From: Herbaspirillum sp.
GTDB lineage: Bacteria; Pseudomonadota; Gammaproteobacteria; Burkholderiales; Burkholderiaceae_D
Length of the DNA stretch: 53,410 nucleotides
NCBI GenBank assembly: GCA_028292625.1
Contig: JAQGLY010000039.1
Coordinates: forward strand, 1-53,410
Direction of reading: 5' to 3'
Of the stretch, positions 43,718 to 51,284 are shown one piece after another. Numbering within the stretch: position 1 is the first letter of the stretch; every line of letters begins with the position of its first letter. Position numbers and translations under genes: made by a program. The notes below the pieces were generated by a model. It did no database searches, was not told the origin of the DNA, and saw only the letters and a list, made by a program, of their open reading frames with translations.

Positions 43718-44635
43718 ATGATTTCATTGAAAGTCGGCGCGGTCTCGCGCAATTATTTCAACATGCCTCTCTGGATCGCCCAAGACGCCGGATTCTTCCG
43801 TAAGCACGGGCTGGATGTCTCGATCGAGTTGTATGAACCGATCGACGAAGTCACGGACCGCTTGATCGATGGCCGGCTCCAGCTATCGCTCGGGGTGACT
43901 GAACACGTGATCCTGGGCAGTGAGACGGGCAGCGATCTGGAGATCATTGCCGGCAATGTCAACCGCTTGCCGTTTTCTTTCATCGCGCGCCCCGAGATCA
44001 AGACCATCGAGCAGTTGCGTGGCGGCGTGGTAGGCGTTTCCTCGCTGGATGCTGGCAGCTCTTCACTTGTGATGAAGATTCTTTCCGCTCACGGCCTGGA
44101 GCAACCTCGGGACTACACCATCGTGGCGGTCGGGCCGATCCTGTCGCGCTGGGAAAAGCTGCAAAATGGCCAGATCGATGCCGGGCTGCAGGGTATTCCG
44201 CTGAACTATATCGCGCTCGACCAGGGATACACCTCGTTGTGCGAACCCCGCGATGAATTCCCCTGGTTCCAGTTCACCTCCTTGAACGTTTCCGCACAGT
44301 GGGCCAACGCCAACGCCCAGACCGTGGTGGCTTTCATGAAGGCATTCGTCGAAGCGCATGACTGGTTCTATGCGAACAAGACGGGATGCCGTGAGATCGC
44401 GATGCAGCACAGTGGAATCAGCGCGGATTATGCGGACCGCGCATGGGAAGAATATTGCCGGGACGAGATTTTTCCACGCGATGCGGCGGCCAATCCCGAC
44501 TCCATACAGGCCCTGATCGATATCAGCGCCTTGATTCGCGCGCTTCCGGGCCGCGCCAAGACCTCGGCCGCGCAATACATCAACCCCATCTATCTTGACC
44601 AGGCTCGCCGGTCTCTGGCCGAATCGAAGTCCTGA
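43718..44635 (+). CDS. NMT1/SsuA-fold protein without signal peptide
   Basis: This 305-residue protein has the fold signature of nitrate/sulfonate/THI5-type binding proteins: PLWIAQDAGFFRKHGLDVSI, LQLSLGVTEHVILGSETG, IAGNVNRLPFSFIARPEIKT and GGVVGVSSLDAGSSSLVMKI. It begins MISLKVGAV with no hydrophobic leader, so it should stay in the cytoplasm. AAAGGA six bases upstream fixes the start. No ABC permease or ATPase is nearby. Cytoplasmic relatives include decarboxylases of the 4,5-dihydroxyphthalate type and thiamine-precursor enzymes, so an enzymatic role is plausible. The neighbouring isomerase/decarboxylase-like gene fits that reading. Confidence 0.8.
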   Translation: MISLKVGAVSRNYFNMPLWIAQDAGFFRKHGLDVSIELYEPIDEVTDRLIDGRLQLSLGVTEHVILGSETGSDLEIIAGNVNRLPFSFIARPEIKTIEQLRGGVVGVSSLDAGSSSLVMKILSAHGLEQPRDYTIVAVGPILSRWEKLQNGQIDAGLQGIPLNYIALDQGYTSLCEPRDEFPWFQFTSLNVSAQWANANAQTVVAFMKAFVEAHDWFYANKTGCREIAMQHSGISADYADRAWEEYCRDEIFPRDAAANPDSIQALIDISALIRALPGRAKTSAAQYINPIYLDQARRSLAESKS

Positions 44636-44645
44636 AAGCACACGG

Positions 44646-45374
44646 ATGACGCAGCCAATGCAAATCAACTACGGTGAACGCGCACGATTGGGCATTATCG
44701 TGCCCTCGGGCAATTTCATTGCCGAACCGCAGATACAGGCCATGCTGCCCGATGGCGTGGCAGCCTACGTCACGCGCCTTCCCCTTAAAGGGAGCGGTTC
44801 GGAAGAATTGCTGGCCATGGCGGCGGGCGTCGGGCCTGCCGCCGCCATGCTGGCAGACGCCGGCGTGCAGCGGGTGATCTTCCACTGCACCGCGGTATCG
44901 ACGTACAGCGTCCCGTTGCAGGATGAGATCATGGCGAGCATCGAAAACGCGACCGGACTGCCATGTTTTTCCACCGGGGCCGCGATTGTCACCGCCTTGC
45001 AAACCCTCGAAGCCCGGAAAATCGTTCTGCTTACCCCTTACCTTGACGCCGTCAATCAGCGAGAAATCGCGTTCCTGGCGCACCATGGGTTGGAAGTCGT
45101 CCATCATCACGGCCTCGGACTGAATACCAACACGGAGATGGGAAAACTTGCGCCGGACGTGTTTTTCGATCAGGCGATGCAACATGCAGCGTCGGCAGCG
45201 GACGCCTATTTCATCAGTTGCACCGCCATCCGATCGGCGGAAGTGATCGAGCGTCTGGAACAGGCGCTCGAACGGCCCGTCATCACGAGCAACCAGGTCA
45301 TGGTGTGGAATGCACTGCGTACCAGCGGTATTGATGATAAGGTTGAAGGATTCGGCAGGCTTTTCTCTCATTGA
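44646..45374 (+). CDS. Maleate isomerase / arylmalonate decarboxylase-like enzyme (Asp/Glu racemase superfamily)
   Basis: This 242-residue protein has LGIIVPSGNFIAEPQIQAML, and two candidate catalytic cysteines, Cys81 in IFHCTAVST and Cys192 in FISCTAIRS. With both present the pattern is that of maleate cis-trans isomerase or racemases; arylmalonate decarboxylases keep only the second. It ends DKVEGFGRLFSH, similar to family C-termini. The start at 44646 follows the previous stop by ten bases. The substrate is probably a small dicarboxylic acid brought in by the MFS carrier, by inference. Confidence 0.82.
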   Translation: MTQPMQINYGERARLGIIVPSGNFIAEPQIQAMLPDGVAAYVTRLPLKGSGSEELLAMAAGVGPAAAMLADAGVQRVIFHCTAVSTYSVPLQDEIMASIENATGLPCFSTGAAIVTALQTLEARKIVLLTPYLDAVNQREIAFLAHHGLEVVHHHGLGLNTNTEMGKLAPDVFFDQAMQHAASAADAYFISCTAIRSAEVIERLEQALERPVITSNQVMVWNALRTSGIDDKVEGFGRLFSH

Positions 45375-45421
45375 GACGAGGGGAGAAGCCCATTTCCGCT
45401 CATCCGCCAGTCCCGTCACCG

Positions 45422-46330
45422 ATGAATCTGCGCAGCATTGATCTCAACCTCCTGGTCATATTGGAAGCATTGGTAGAAGAACGAAGTGTGACCAAGGCTG
45501 CCCACCGCGTCGGCATCAGCCAGTCGGCCGCGAGCCATGCGCTAAGACGCCTGAGGATGACATTCAAGGATGAGCTGCTGGTGCGTACCGCCGACGGCAT
45601 GATCCCGACCGGGCAGGCGCTTTTGTTGGCAAGCATGGTGAGTGGATCGTTGCAGCAGATCGAACAAGCGGTGTTACAGGGCAGCAAGTTCGATCCGGCC
45701 ACCTCGACGCAGGTCTTCAAGATGCGGGTTTCCGACTATGCCGGGATGTACCTGCTGCCGCGCCTCTGTCAAAGGCTGCGCGATCAGGCGCCGTCGACGC
45801 GTCTGGAAGTCCAGCATTTCAGTCCACAGGACATTGAACAGAAGACCAGCCAGGGCGAGGTGCAGGTGCGTCTGGCCCTGCGTTCCAAGACCGCCGGTCT
45901 GAGCAACAGCGTCCGATTGCTGGAAGACCATTTCGTGGTCGTGATGAACGCCGCGCGCTCTGCCGGGCTGTCCAAGCTGGATCTTTCGGATTACCTCGCG
46001 CTGACCCACCTGAAAGTCGCCATCAGCGGTGTCGGCACCAACCTGATCGACGACGAACTCGCCAACCTCGGTCACAAACGCAAGATTGCGATGACCGTGC
46101 CGAGTTGGCTCGAGATGCGCCAGGTCATTGAAACCACCGATCTGGTGGCAGTCATCCCCAAGCATTGGCTGCATGCGGAAGGATTCCAGAAATTCATTAC
46201 ATTTCCGTTTCCTATCGAAAACGTTTCGCTTGCCATCGACCTGGTATGGCATCCGAGGGACGACAAGGATGTGATGCAGCGTTGGTTTCGCGCGCAGATT
46301 CAGGAAATTTTCCGGGACTTTGCGTTTTAG
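45422..46330 (+). CDS. LysR-family transcriptional regulator
   Basis: This 302-residue protein has an N-terminal winged helix-turn-helix (LRSIDLNLLVILEALVEERSV, HRVGISQSAASHALRRLR) and a C-terminal periplasmic-binding-like effector domain from residue ~90. The form resembles the NodD/SyrM/NahR branch, with HALRRLR and a short linker. It is encoded just after the isomerase gene in the same direction, which is unusual since LysR genes are mostly divergent. It may autoregulate the whole cluster through the palindrome at 42254. Start at 45422 by alignment to the family; the ribosome site is weak. Confidence 0.92.
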   Translation: MNLRSIDLNLLVILEALVEERSVTKAAHRVGISQSAASHALRRLRMTFKDELLVRTADGMIPTGQALLLASMVSGSLQQIEQAVLQGSKFDPATSTQVFKMRVSDYAGMYLLPRLCQRLRDQAPSTRLEVQHFSPQDIEQKTSQGEVQVRLALRSKTAGLSNSVRLLEDHFVVVMNAARSAGLSKLDLSDYLALTHLKVAISGVGTNLIDDELANLGHKRKIAMTVPSWLEMRQVIETTDLVAVIPKHWLHAEGFQKFITFPFPIENVSLAIDLVWHPRDDKDVMQRWFRAQIQEIFRDFAF

Positions 46331-46507
46331 CGCTGCCGATAAGTAAAATTATTGCGCCTTTTTTATCGTCGCGCTGACGGTTCACACCTGGTTGACCGCG
46401 CTGGTGGCGTAAAGAGATTGAACCCTGTGCCGGCCCCACGCAAAGTCGGCATATGCGCCGTTGTCCATGTCATGGGTCGAATAGCGTCGTCGTGTCGCTC
46501 CTGTCCT

Positions 46508-46690
46508 TCATACATTCTCCGCCACCTCTCCTGCCAAACCAACCTTAGCCAAGGGGGCAACCACTCCACTCACTCCTCCCATCACGGCAGCTATAATATC
46601 TGCGACACTTGGGTTCTTCGCCGATGCGATGAAATCAGCAGCCCATACAGAAATAAATGGGGTTGGAGTCGTTGTATTAGATTGCGACAT
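46508..46690 (-). CDS. Unrecognised 60-residue peptide with internal Gly-Gly
   Basis: This peptide has 60 residues and I do not recognise it. It begins MSQSNTTTPTPF; residues ~25-52 (SVADIIAAVMGGVSGVVAPL) are hydrophobic and Gly-rich, and could be a membrane helix or a small pore-forming peptide. AGGAAG is five bases before the ATG and overlaps the end of the upstream membrane-protein gene, so the two are coupled. The Gly-Gly after a 38-residue N-terminus recalls double-glycine leaders, but this is only a resemblance. It is at the left end of an AT-rich island. Confidence 0.5.
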   Translation of the reverse strand: MSQSNTTTPTPFISVWAADFIASAKNPSVADIIAAVMGGVSGVVAPLAKVGLAGEVAENV

Positions 46691-46692
46691 GA

Positions 46693-47337
46693 TCACTTCC
46701 TAAATGAGATTGACATAAATTTTACAAATGCAGCGAGGGCTGCGACGACTAATTTTGAAAGATAAAACCACAAAGCAATGAGTAATGATCCAGGAAGAAG
46801 CAAAAAAAATACGGGCCAGGCGGCTGTTAGAAAAAAACCATGCATGTGAAATACAAACCAACCATTGATGCCATTTAGCAGACAAAGAGTGCAATAAGTA
46901 GCAATGAAGAAGAAGACAGTAACCGCTGTCATCCAAGTTCGGACGGGCCCCCAGTTCGGCTTGTTCTTAAGTGCTCGTTGCCTTGATTCATCCGTGCTAG
47001 GGAACGTCCATTTGCAGGTATACAAAAACAAGACTGACGCAATGTTATAGATGACGATTCCCCATACCGCGATACCAGTCAAATTCACATAAAATTCTTT
47101 CGGCATAGCACCACCCATGAATGGTGTGGTAATACCCAGTCCAAGGAATCTCAGTGCTTGCACCAAGGGCGTCAAGATGACGTCCATCCAGATCAGCATG
47201 CTTGGACTATATGTTCCGGCCAATGTGTACAGCACTATCAGCGTAACAAACCCTCCCCAGAACGGTTTTTGAGAAAACCATGTACTTTGCTTTTCTGCCA
47301 CCTTCCATCGCCATTGCAAACCTAATCTGTTCAGCAT
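46693..47337 (-). CDS. Unrecognised multi-pass membrane protein
   Basis: This is a 214-residue protein with about five hydrophobic segments: FWGGFVTLIVLYTLAGTY, TGIAVWGIVIYNIASVLFLY, WMTAVTVFFFIATYCTLCLL, FFLTAAWPVFFLLLPGSLLI and a last one near VVAALAAFVKF. The loop between the second and third is polar (TFPSTDESRQRALKNKPNW). No family is recognised. An in-frame ATG at 47361 would add eight residues. It belongs to an AT-rich operon-like run with the lipoprotein upstream and the 60-residue peptide downstream. Codon usage is clearly more AT-rich than in the cobalamin genes. Confidence 0.7.
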   Translation of the reverse strand: MLNRLGLQWRWKVAEKQSTWFSQKPFWGGFVTLIVLYTLAGTYSPSMLIWMDVILTPLVQALRFLGLGITTPFMGGAMPKEFYVNLTGIAVWGIVIYNIASVLFLYTCKWTFPSTDESRQRALKNKPNWGPVRTWMTAVTVFFFIATYCTLCLLNGINGWFVFHMHGFFLTAAWPVFFLLLPGSLLIALWFYLSKLVVAALAAFVKFMSISFRK

Positions 47338-47456
47338 GGACTTCTCGAAATTTCTTTGCATCCCAACAAGTCATAAAAACAATCTGTCAACTCAGCAGCA
47401 AAGGCCGAAATAAGAACCGCACTTAAAGCTCCACAAAGCCGTTTATTTACTTTCAT
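47331..47456 (-). CDS. Possible 41-residue secreted or membrane peptide
   Basis: The open frame starts MKVNKRLCGALSAVLISAFA, which looks like a short signal or membrane segment, and continues with LTDCFYDLLGCKE and a terminal cysteine. Its TGA overlaps the ATG of the membrane-protein gene (ATGCTGA), an arrangement typical of coupled genes. There is no clear ribosome site and it could be chance. I do not recognise it. Confidence 0.3.
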   Translation of the reverse strand: MKVNKRLCGALSAVLISAFAAELTDCFYDLLGCKEISRSPC

Positions 47457-47477
47457 TGGAATTTACGTAGACAATTA

Positions 47478-47579
47478 TCAGTAAAGCATCACCTTCGGAA
47501 TTGCTGCACTCCATAACTCTTTGGTCGCGGCAGTAACGACATCATTAAGTGTGGCTGACGGTGCGTCGGATTGGGTCAT
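47478..47579 (-). CDS. Possible 33-residue peptide
   Basis: The frame encodes MTQSDAPSATLNDVV, then AATKELWSAAIPKVMLY. Its first residues (M-T/S-Q-S-D/N) resemble the start of the 60-residue peptide at the end of the same gene run. It begins 26 bases after the lipoprotein stop. The ribosome site is weak (AAGAG). It is included because it fills the gap in an otherwise tightly packed unit. Confidence 0.3.
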   Translation of the reverse strand: MTQSDAPSATLNDVVTAATKELWSAAIPKVMLY

Positions 47580-47605
47580 GGCAGGCTCTTGATAATTTGA
47601 GAAAT

Positions 47606-48751
47606 TTATCGAATGCTAAAGATTTGAACCGAGTGGGCATCGCCCAAGGCCAGTTGTGCCCCGTCAGGACTAATAGCAAGACCGCCTTGGTGGTCCATCG
47701 CTCCTGAAAACTCCACTAAAGGCTTCCCTGATGTCACGTTCACAATGCTGTTCTTTATAGGTTTATGATTTCCCCCGTTTTTAAAGGACGCCCCTTTTAG
47801 AAAAAGTAAGCGCCCATTTGGACTCAACGCCATACCGAACGCTCCCGGAGCATTGTCATTTTGATCGTAGGCCGAGTAGCGATGAATCTTCAATGTGTCG
47901 CCATCGATGACGTTCCCTGAACTATAAAAAATTTGATTTGTGACGAAATTAGTCACTCCCACCGCCCCAATAGAATATGTATAAGTAAATGATTTCGGGT
48001 CTTCTGTCGGTTTTGCAGGAAACCATACCGTCTTTGTTGGTGTCTTTCCGGTTGGATCCAACAATCTCAATGCAGTGTCTTCCCCATGGCTAACCACCCT
48101 GCCATCTAATTCTTTTCCAAACGTTTCTTTGGTCATCATGACGCCCACCAGCACCTTATCTTCTGCGGTCCATGCGGCAGTGATGACGGAAAATCCGTCA
48201 ACATAAACCTTTTGCAGCGCCCAGTTGTTCGTGTCGTAGACATAAATATAAGACGGCTCCCCAATCGCCCCAGCAATTGTGAGCATCTTGCTGCCGTCTT
48301 TATTCAATCTGGCGGCACGTCCGACGGCTGGGTTGTCGGGCAAGGCTTCACCGGTCATGGGATTCCATTGCCGTTTTGCGCCAAATGAAATGACCATCCC
48401 ATTACGACTCCACAACAAATCATGGTCGCCCAGATCGCCGTAGTCGTACGGGCAATGAATATGCGATTGTTCTTTATTTAACTGCATATCCCACACGACA
48501 ATATCGGTCTTCATGACAGTAGGGTTATCGACGATTGCAAGATAGCGGCCGTCGGGGCTAAATGTCATTTTTTTTACAGCGGAGGTACTTCCCAGATCTG
48601 TTAGATCAATGGTTTTCAGCAACCTAGGCGTTGGGATGCTGGCTTTGTCAATGGTATTTGCAATGTCGTTCGCTGAAGGCGGAGTGGAACATGCGGACAC
48701 ACCAATTACGCCACAAAACATCAACGCAATTACACTTAAATAAGATTTCAT
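47606..48751 (-). CDS. Lipoprotein with beta-propeller-like repeats, unknown function
   Basis: This 381-residue protein has a signal peptide with lipobox GVSAC (Cys21). The body shows WD40/TolB-like blades: MTFSPDGRYLAIVDNP, DLLWSRNGMVISFG, RAARLNKDGSKMLTIAG, FGMALSPNGRLLFLKG and LAISPDGAQLALGDAHSVQI. It should therefore be a membrane-anchored propeller facing the periplasm or outside. AGGGG precedes the ATG. It heads an AT-rich unit with small peptides and a membrane protein; no function is recognised. The AT content suggests horizontal acquisition relative to its GC-rich surroundings. Confidence 0.75.
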   Translation of the reverse strand: MKSYLSVIALMFCGVIGVSACSTPPSANDIANTIDKASIPTPRLLKTIDLTDLGSTSAVKKMTFSPDGRYLAIVDNPTVMKTDIVVWDMQLNKEQSHIHCPYDYGDLGDHDLLWSRNGMVISFGAKRQWNPMTGEALPDNPAVGRAARLNKDGSKMLTIAGAIGEPSYIYVYDTNNWALQKVYVDGFSVITAAWTAEDKVLVGVMMTKETFGKELDGRVVSHGEDTALRLLDPTGKTPTKTVWFPAKPTEDPKSFTYTYSIGAVGVTNFVTNQIFYSSGNVIDGDTLKIHRYSAYDQNDNAPGAFGMALSPNGRLLFLKGASFKNGGNHKPIKNSIVNVTSGKPLVEFSGAMDHQGGLAISPDGAQLALGDAHSVQIFSIR

Positions 48752-49237
48752 TACGCCCCTCTATTTTTTTCTCCGCAACTCGAAATCTGAGTCATCGCAC
48801 ACAATAAATTACTGCGTCGAATGCGTTCCGAATGCGGCAATCACGCTTAAGACGGTAAACGGTAATGACATAGAAAAATCATTTTATTAATAGATAAAAT
48901 TTAGATGGGATAAACGTAACGGGATGAGAATTCCCTCACTCGCCCTAATCATTTATACGAGGTTTGAACAGAGTTCCTCTTTTATTCTTAGCGTTTCGGG
49001 TCTTATTGGAGAGCAAGTTATCACAAAGACACTAAAATTTATTGAAAACTTAGCATCTTGAAATAAACTTACACTTGAGAGCATTCACATTGCTAAGGTC
49101 TTGTCCAAGCGTGCACGCCAGACAAAAACGCCGCCAAGCAAGGGCGCGGAGTTGCTGGAGAAGCAGTGAAGTTCGAACGCATGAACGGCTTACCCGATCG
49201 CCAAGACTGGCGCCTTCAACCGCTCGGTGTGACGAGC
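48752..49237. other. AT-rich interval without a supported gene
   Basis: About 490 bases upstream of the lipoprotein gene. The section 48860-49070 is strongly AT-rich and likely holds that gene's promoter. A 45-codon frame (48924-49061, plus strand) exists but has only GGG before its ATG and no recognisable product. From 49080 to 49237 the composition returns to GC-rich and looks like degraded coding sequence that I cannot identify. Confidence 0.5.
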
Positions 49238-49277
49238 CCAAAAAAGTGGCGCTTTTAATTCTCCTTTTGCGCCACTT
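49238..49277 (-). terminator. Rho-independent terminator after the ridA-like gene
   Basis: On the minus strand AAGTGGCGC and GCGCCACTT pair around a 16-base loop and are followed directly by a T-run (the last two T of the arm plus four more). It lies about 80 bases past the stop of the RidA gene and should end the MHS transporter-ridA transcript. Confidence 0.75.
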
Positions 49278-49355
49278 ATTTGAATATTGGAAGCAGTGAT
49301 GAATGATGAAATGGCAGGTGGAACATGCCCGGTTGAACGTGCCGAACCTGCCTGT

Positions 49356-49754
49356 CTAAGCCGACCGGTAAAGCGTCGCCTCCACTTCCACAAAATCGTC
49401 CTGGTTGAGCCCCGATACTTCGACGATCGTGCGGGGCGGGTACGGTCCGTCGCCCCAGAATTCCCGTTGCACTTGATTGACCAGCGGGCGATGCGCTTTC
49501 ATGTCGGTCACGAAGACCGTCAGCCGCATCACGGCATTCAAGTCGAGGCCGACACTGCGCGCCGCCAGTTGCATATTGATGAAGATTTGCCGGGTGCGCT
49601 CCAGCGGATCGTCGCGCAGACGGCTGGTGGCTGGGTCGAGACCCCGCAAACCCGCCAGAAACACCAGCGGGCCGGCTTCGGCCAGGATGCTCCAGGGGCC
49701 GGTGGGCTCGAACAGTTCGTCCGGACTTTGATATTTAACCGACGGAGAGTGCAT
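49356..49754 (-). CDS. RidA/YjgF-family protein
   Basis: This 132-residue protein of the YjgF/YER057c/UK114 fold has AGLRGLDPATSRLRDDPLER, VMRLTVFVTDMKAHRPLVN and YPPRTIVEVSGLNQDDFVEVEATL. The conserved arginine is in PPRTIVEV, and the final glutamate is in VEVEAT. RidA deaminates reactive enamine/imine intermediates; many homologues in catabolic operons act on pathway-specific imines. Its first ~20 bases overlap the end of the MHS transporter gene, so translation is probably coupled. Confidence 0.9.
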   Translation of the reverse strand: MHSPSVKYQSPDELFEPTGPWSILAEAGPLVFLAGLRGLDPATSRLRDDPLERTRQIFINMQLAARSVGLDLNAVMRLTVFVTDMKAHRPLVNQVQREFWGDGPYPPRTIVEVSGLNQDDFVEVEATLYRSA

Positions 49755-51054
49755 AAGATGCTTGCCTTTTCATGTACAGCGCCACGGTCAGCGCGGCGAC
49801 GGTCGAGATGATACCGCAGCCGATTGCATAATAAGTCGGTGCGATCAGGTCGCCGGTGGCCCGCACCAGCCAGGTGCCGACGAACGGAGCGAAGCCGCCG
49901 AAGATCGCCGCGGCGAAGTTGTAGCCGATCGAGATCGCGGTGGTCCGTATCTCGATCGGAAAGAAGGCCGAGATCAGCGCCGGCAACGGACCGAAGCTGG
50001 CCGATACCAGCACCGCGCTAACGCAGACGACGCCGGCCAGAGTCGCCACGCCCGGGGAATGAATCAGCATGTTGAACAGCGGATAGATCAGCAATGTGTA
50101 CGCCAACGCGGCGCCGCCGATAATGACCAGGCCGCCGACGCGGTCCGACAGCCAGCCCCAGAACGGAATCAGGATCACTTGCAGGACCGAGGCCAGTGAA
50201 ATCACCAGCGACACCCGGCCCAGCGGAATGCCCAGCGACTTGACCGCGAACGAACTCATGAACTGGCTGGAAATATAGCCGGCCGCGGTGCCGGCGGTGC
50301 CGATGCCGATCACCGCCAGGATCGCGCGCCAGTGATGGGCGAATGCATCCCTGACCGGCGTTCGCGGACGGTGTCCGGCGGCCGCGATTTGTTTGAACTC
50401 CGGCGATTCGTCGACGTTTTTACGGATATACAACGCGACCGGCGCCACCAGTGCCCCGAGCAGGAACGGCAGGCGCCACCCCCAGGACAAGCGCGCGGCA
50501 TCGGTCAGCCCAAGATTGATCAGCGCCGCGCACAGCGTGCCGGCGAGGATGCCGAGCCCGAAGCCGACTTGCTGGAAACTGCCGATAAAACCGCGTCGGC
50601 TCGGCGGTGCGTGTTCGACCATCATCGTCACCGCGCCGCCCCATTCGCCGCCTGCCGCAAAGCCTTGCACCAGCCGGAACAGGATCAGCAGCAGCGGCGC
50701 GGCGATGCCGATCTGCGCATAATTGGGCACCAGCGCGATACCCAGCGAAGCGCAGCCCATCAGCGACATGGTGATGGTGAGCAGCGCTTTTCTGCCATGG
50801 CGGTCACCGATCGAGGCCAGGATCAATGCGCCGGCGGGGCGCATCAGGAAACCGATGGCGAACGTGGCGAAGCTGCCCAGGATCGATGTCAGCGGGTCGG
50901 TGCTTGGAAAGAATTGATTGCCGATGACCACGGCGAAGAAACCAAAGACGGTCAGGTCAAAAAGTTCGAGGCAGTTGCCTATCCCTGCGGCGACGATCGC
51001 TCTGCGGTCGGGAATGGCGATGGACTCGGGAATGGGGCGGGAATGAGTAGACAT
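49735..51054 (-). CDS. MFS transporter, metabolite:H+ symporter (MHS) family
   Basis: This is a 439-residue, twelve-helix carrier. MHS features are AAGIGNCLELFDLTVFGFFA in TM1, FATFAIGFLMRPAGALILAS, IGDRHGRKALLTITMSLMG and RLVQGFAAGGEWGGAVTMMV. The family moves proline, betaine, citrate, shikimate, alpha-ketoglutarate and similar solutes with protons. The substrate cannot be read; the overlapping RidA gene suggests an amino- or imino-compound. It has its own upstream region (51055-51284), which is otherwise empty apart from an inverted repeat. Confidence 0.93.
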   Translation of the reverse strand: MSTHSRPIPESIAIPDRRAIVAAGIGNCLELFDLTVFGFFAVVIGNQFFPSTDPLTSILGSFATFAIGFLMRPAGALILASIGDRHGRKALLTITMSLMGCASLGIALVPNYAQIGIAAPLLLILFRLVQGFAAGGEWGGAVTMMVEHAPPSRRGFIGSFQQVGFGLGILAGTLCAALINLGLTDAARLSWGWRLPFLLGALVAPVALYIRKNVDESPEFKQIAAAGHRPRTPVRDAFAHHWRAILAVIGIGTAGTAAGYISSQFMSSFAVKSLGIPLGRVSLVISLASVLQVILIPFWGWLSDRVGGLVIIGGAALAYTLLIYPLFNMLIHSPGVATLAGVVCVSAVLVSASFGPLPALISAFFPIEIRTTAISIGYNFAAAIFGGFAPFVGTWLVRATGDLIAPTYYAIGCGIISTVAALTVALYMKRQASYALSVG

Positions 51055-51249
51055 GATGACGATGCTGGTAAATTGAGACGAAATGGTGCGTGACGCACCA
51101 TATTGGACGCCGGAATTACTATCCCGGCTTCACGACAGTCATGCCATGCGGTTAACAGGCCTTATTTTGTCGTGAGGTTCCGCTCATGCAACGTTTGTGC
51201 CAATGAATGTCTACAGAACAAGCGTGTTTCGTTTTATCCGTCCGACCGT

Positions 51250-51274
51250 GCCCGACGCGTGGCTCCCGTCGGGC
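51250..51274. repeat. Inverted repeat downstream of the esterase gene
   Basis: GCCCGACG and CGTCGGGC pair around nine bases. On the plus strand the repeat is followed by GCAGTTTT, a weak terminator-like ending; on the minus strand, the direction of the esterase gene that stops at 51285, no T-run follows. It may still limit read-through or stabilise the 3' end. Confidence 0.45.
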
Positions 51275-51284
51275 GCAGTTTTCG

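Noticed and set aside
49075..49299. 74-codon frame next to the RidA terminator
   Set aside because: Its 3' part runs through the terminator hairpin, the start lacks a ribosome site, and the composition is arginine-rich; probably not translated.
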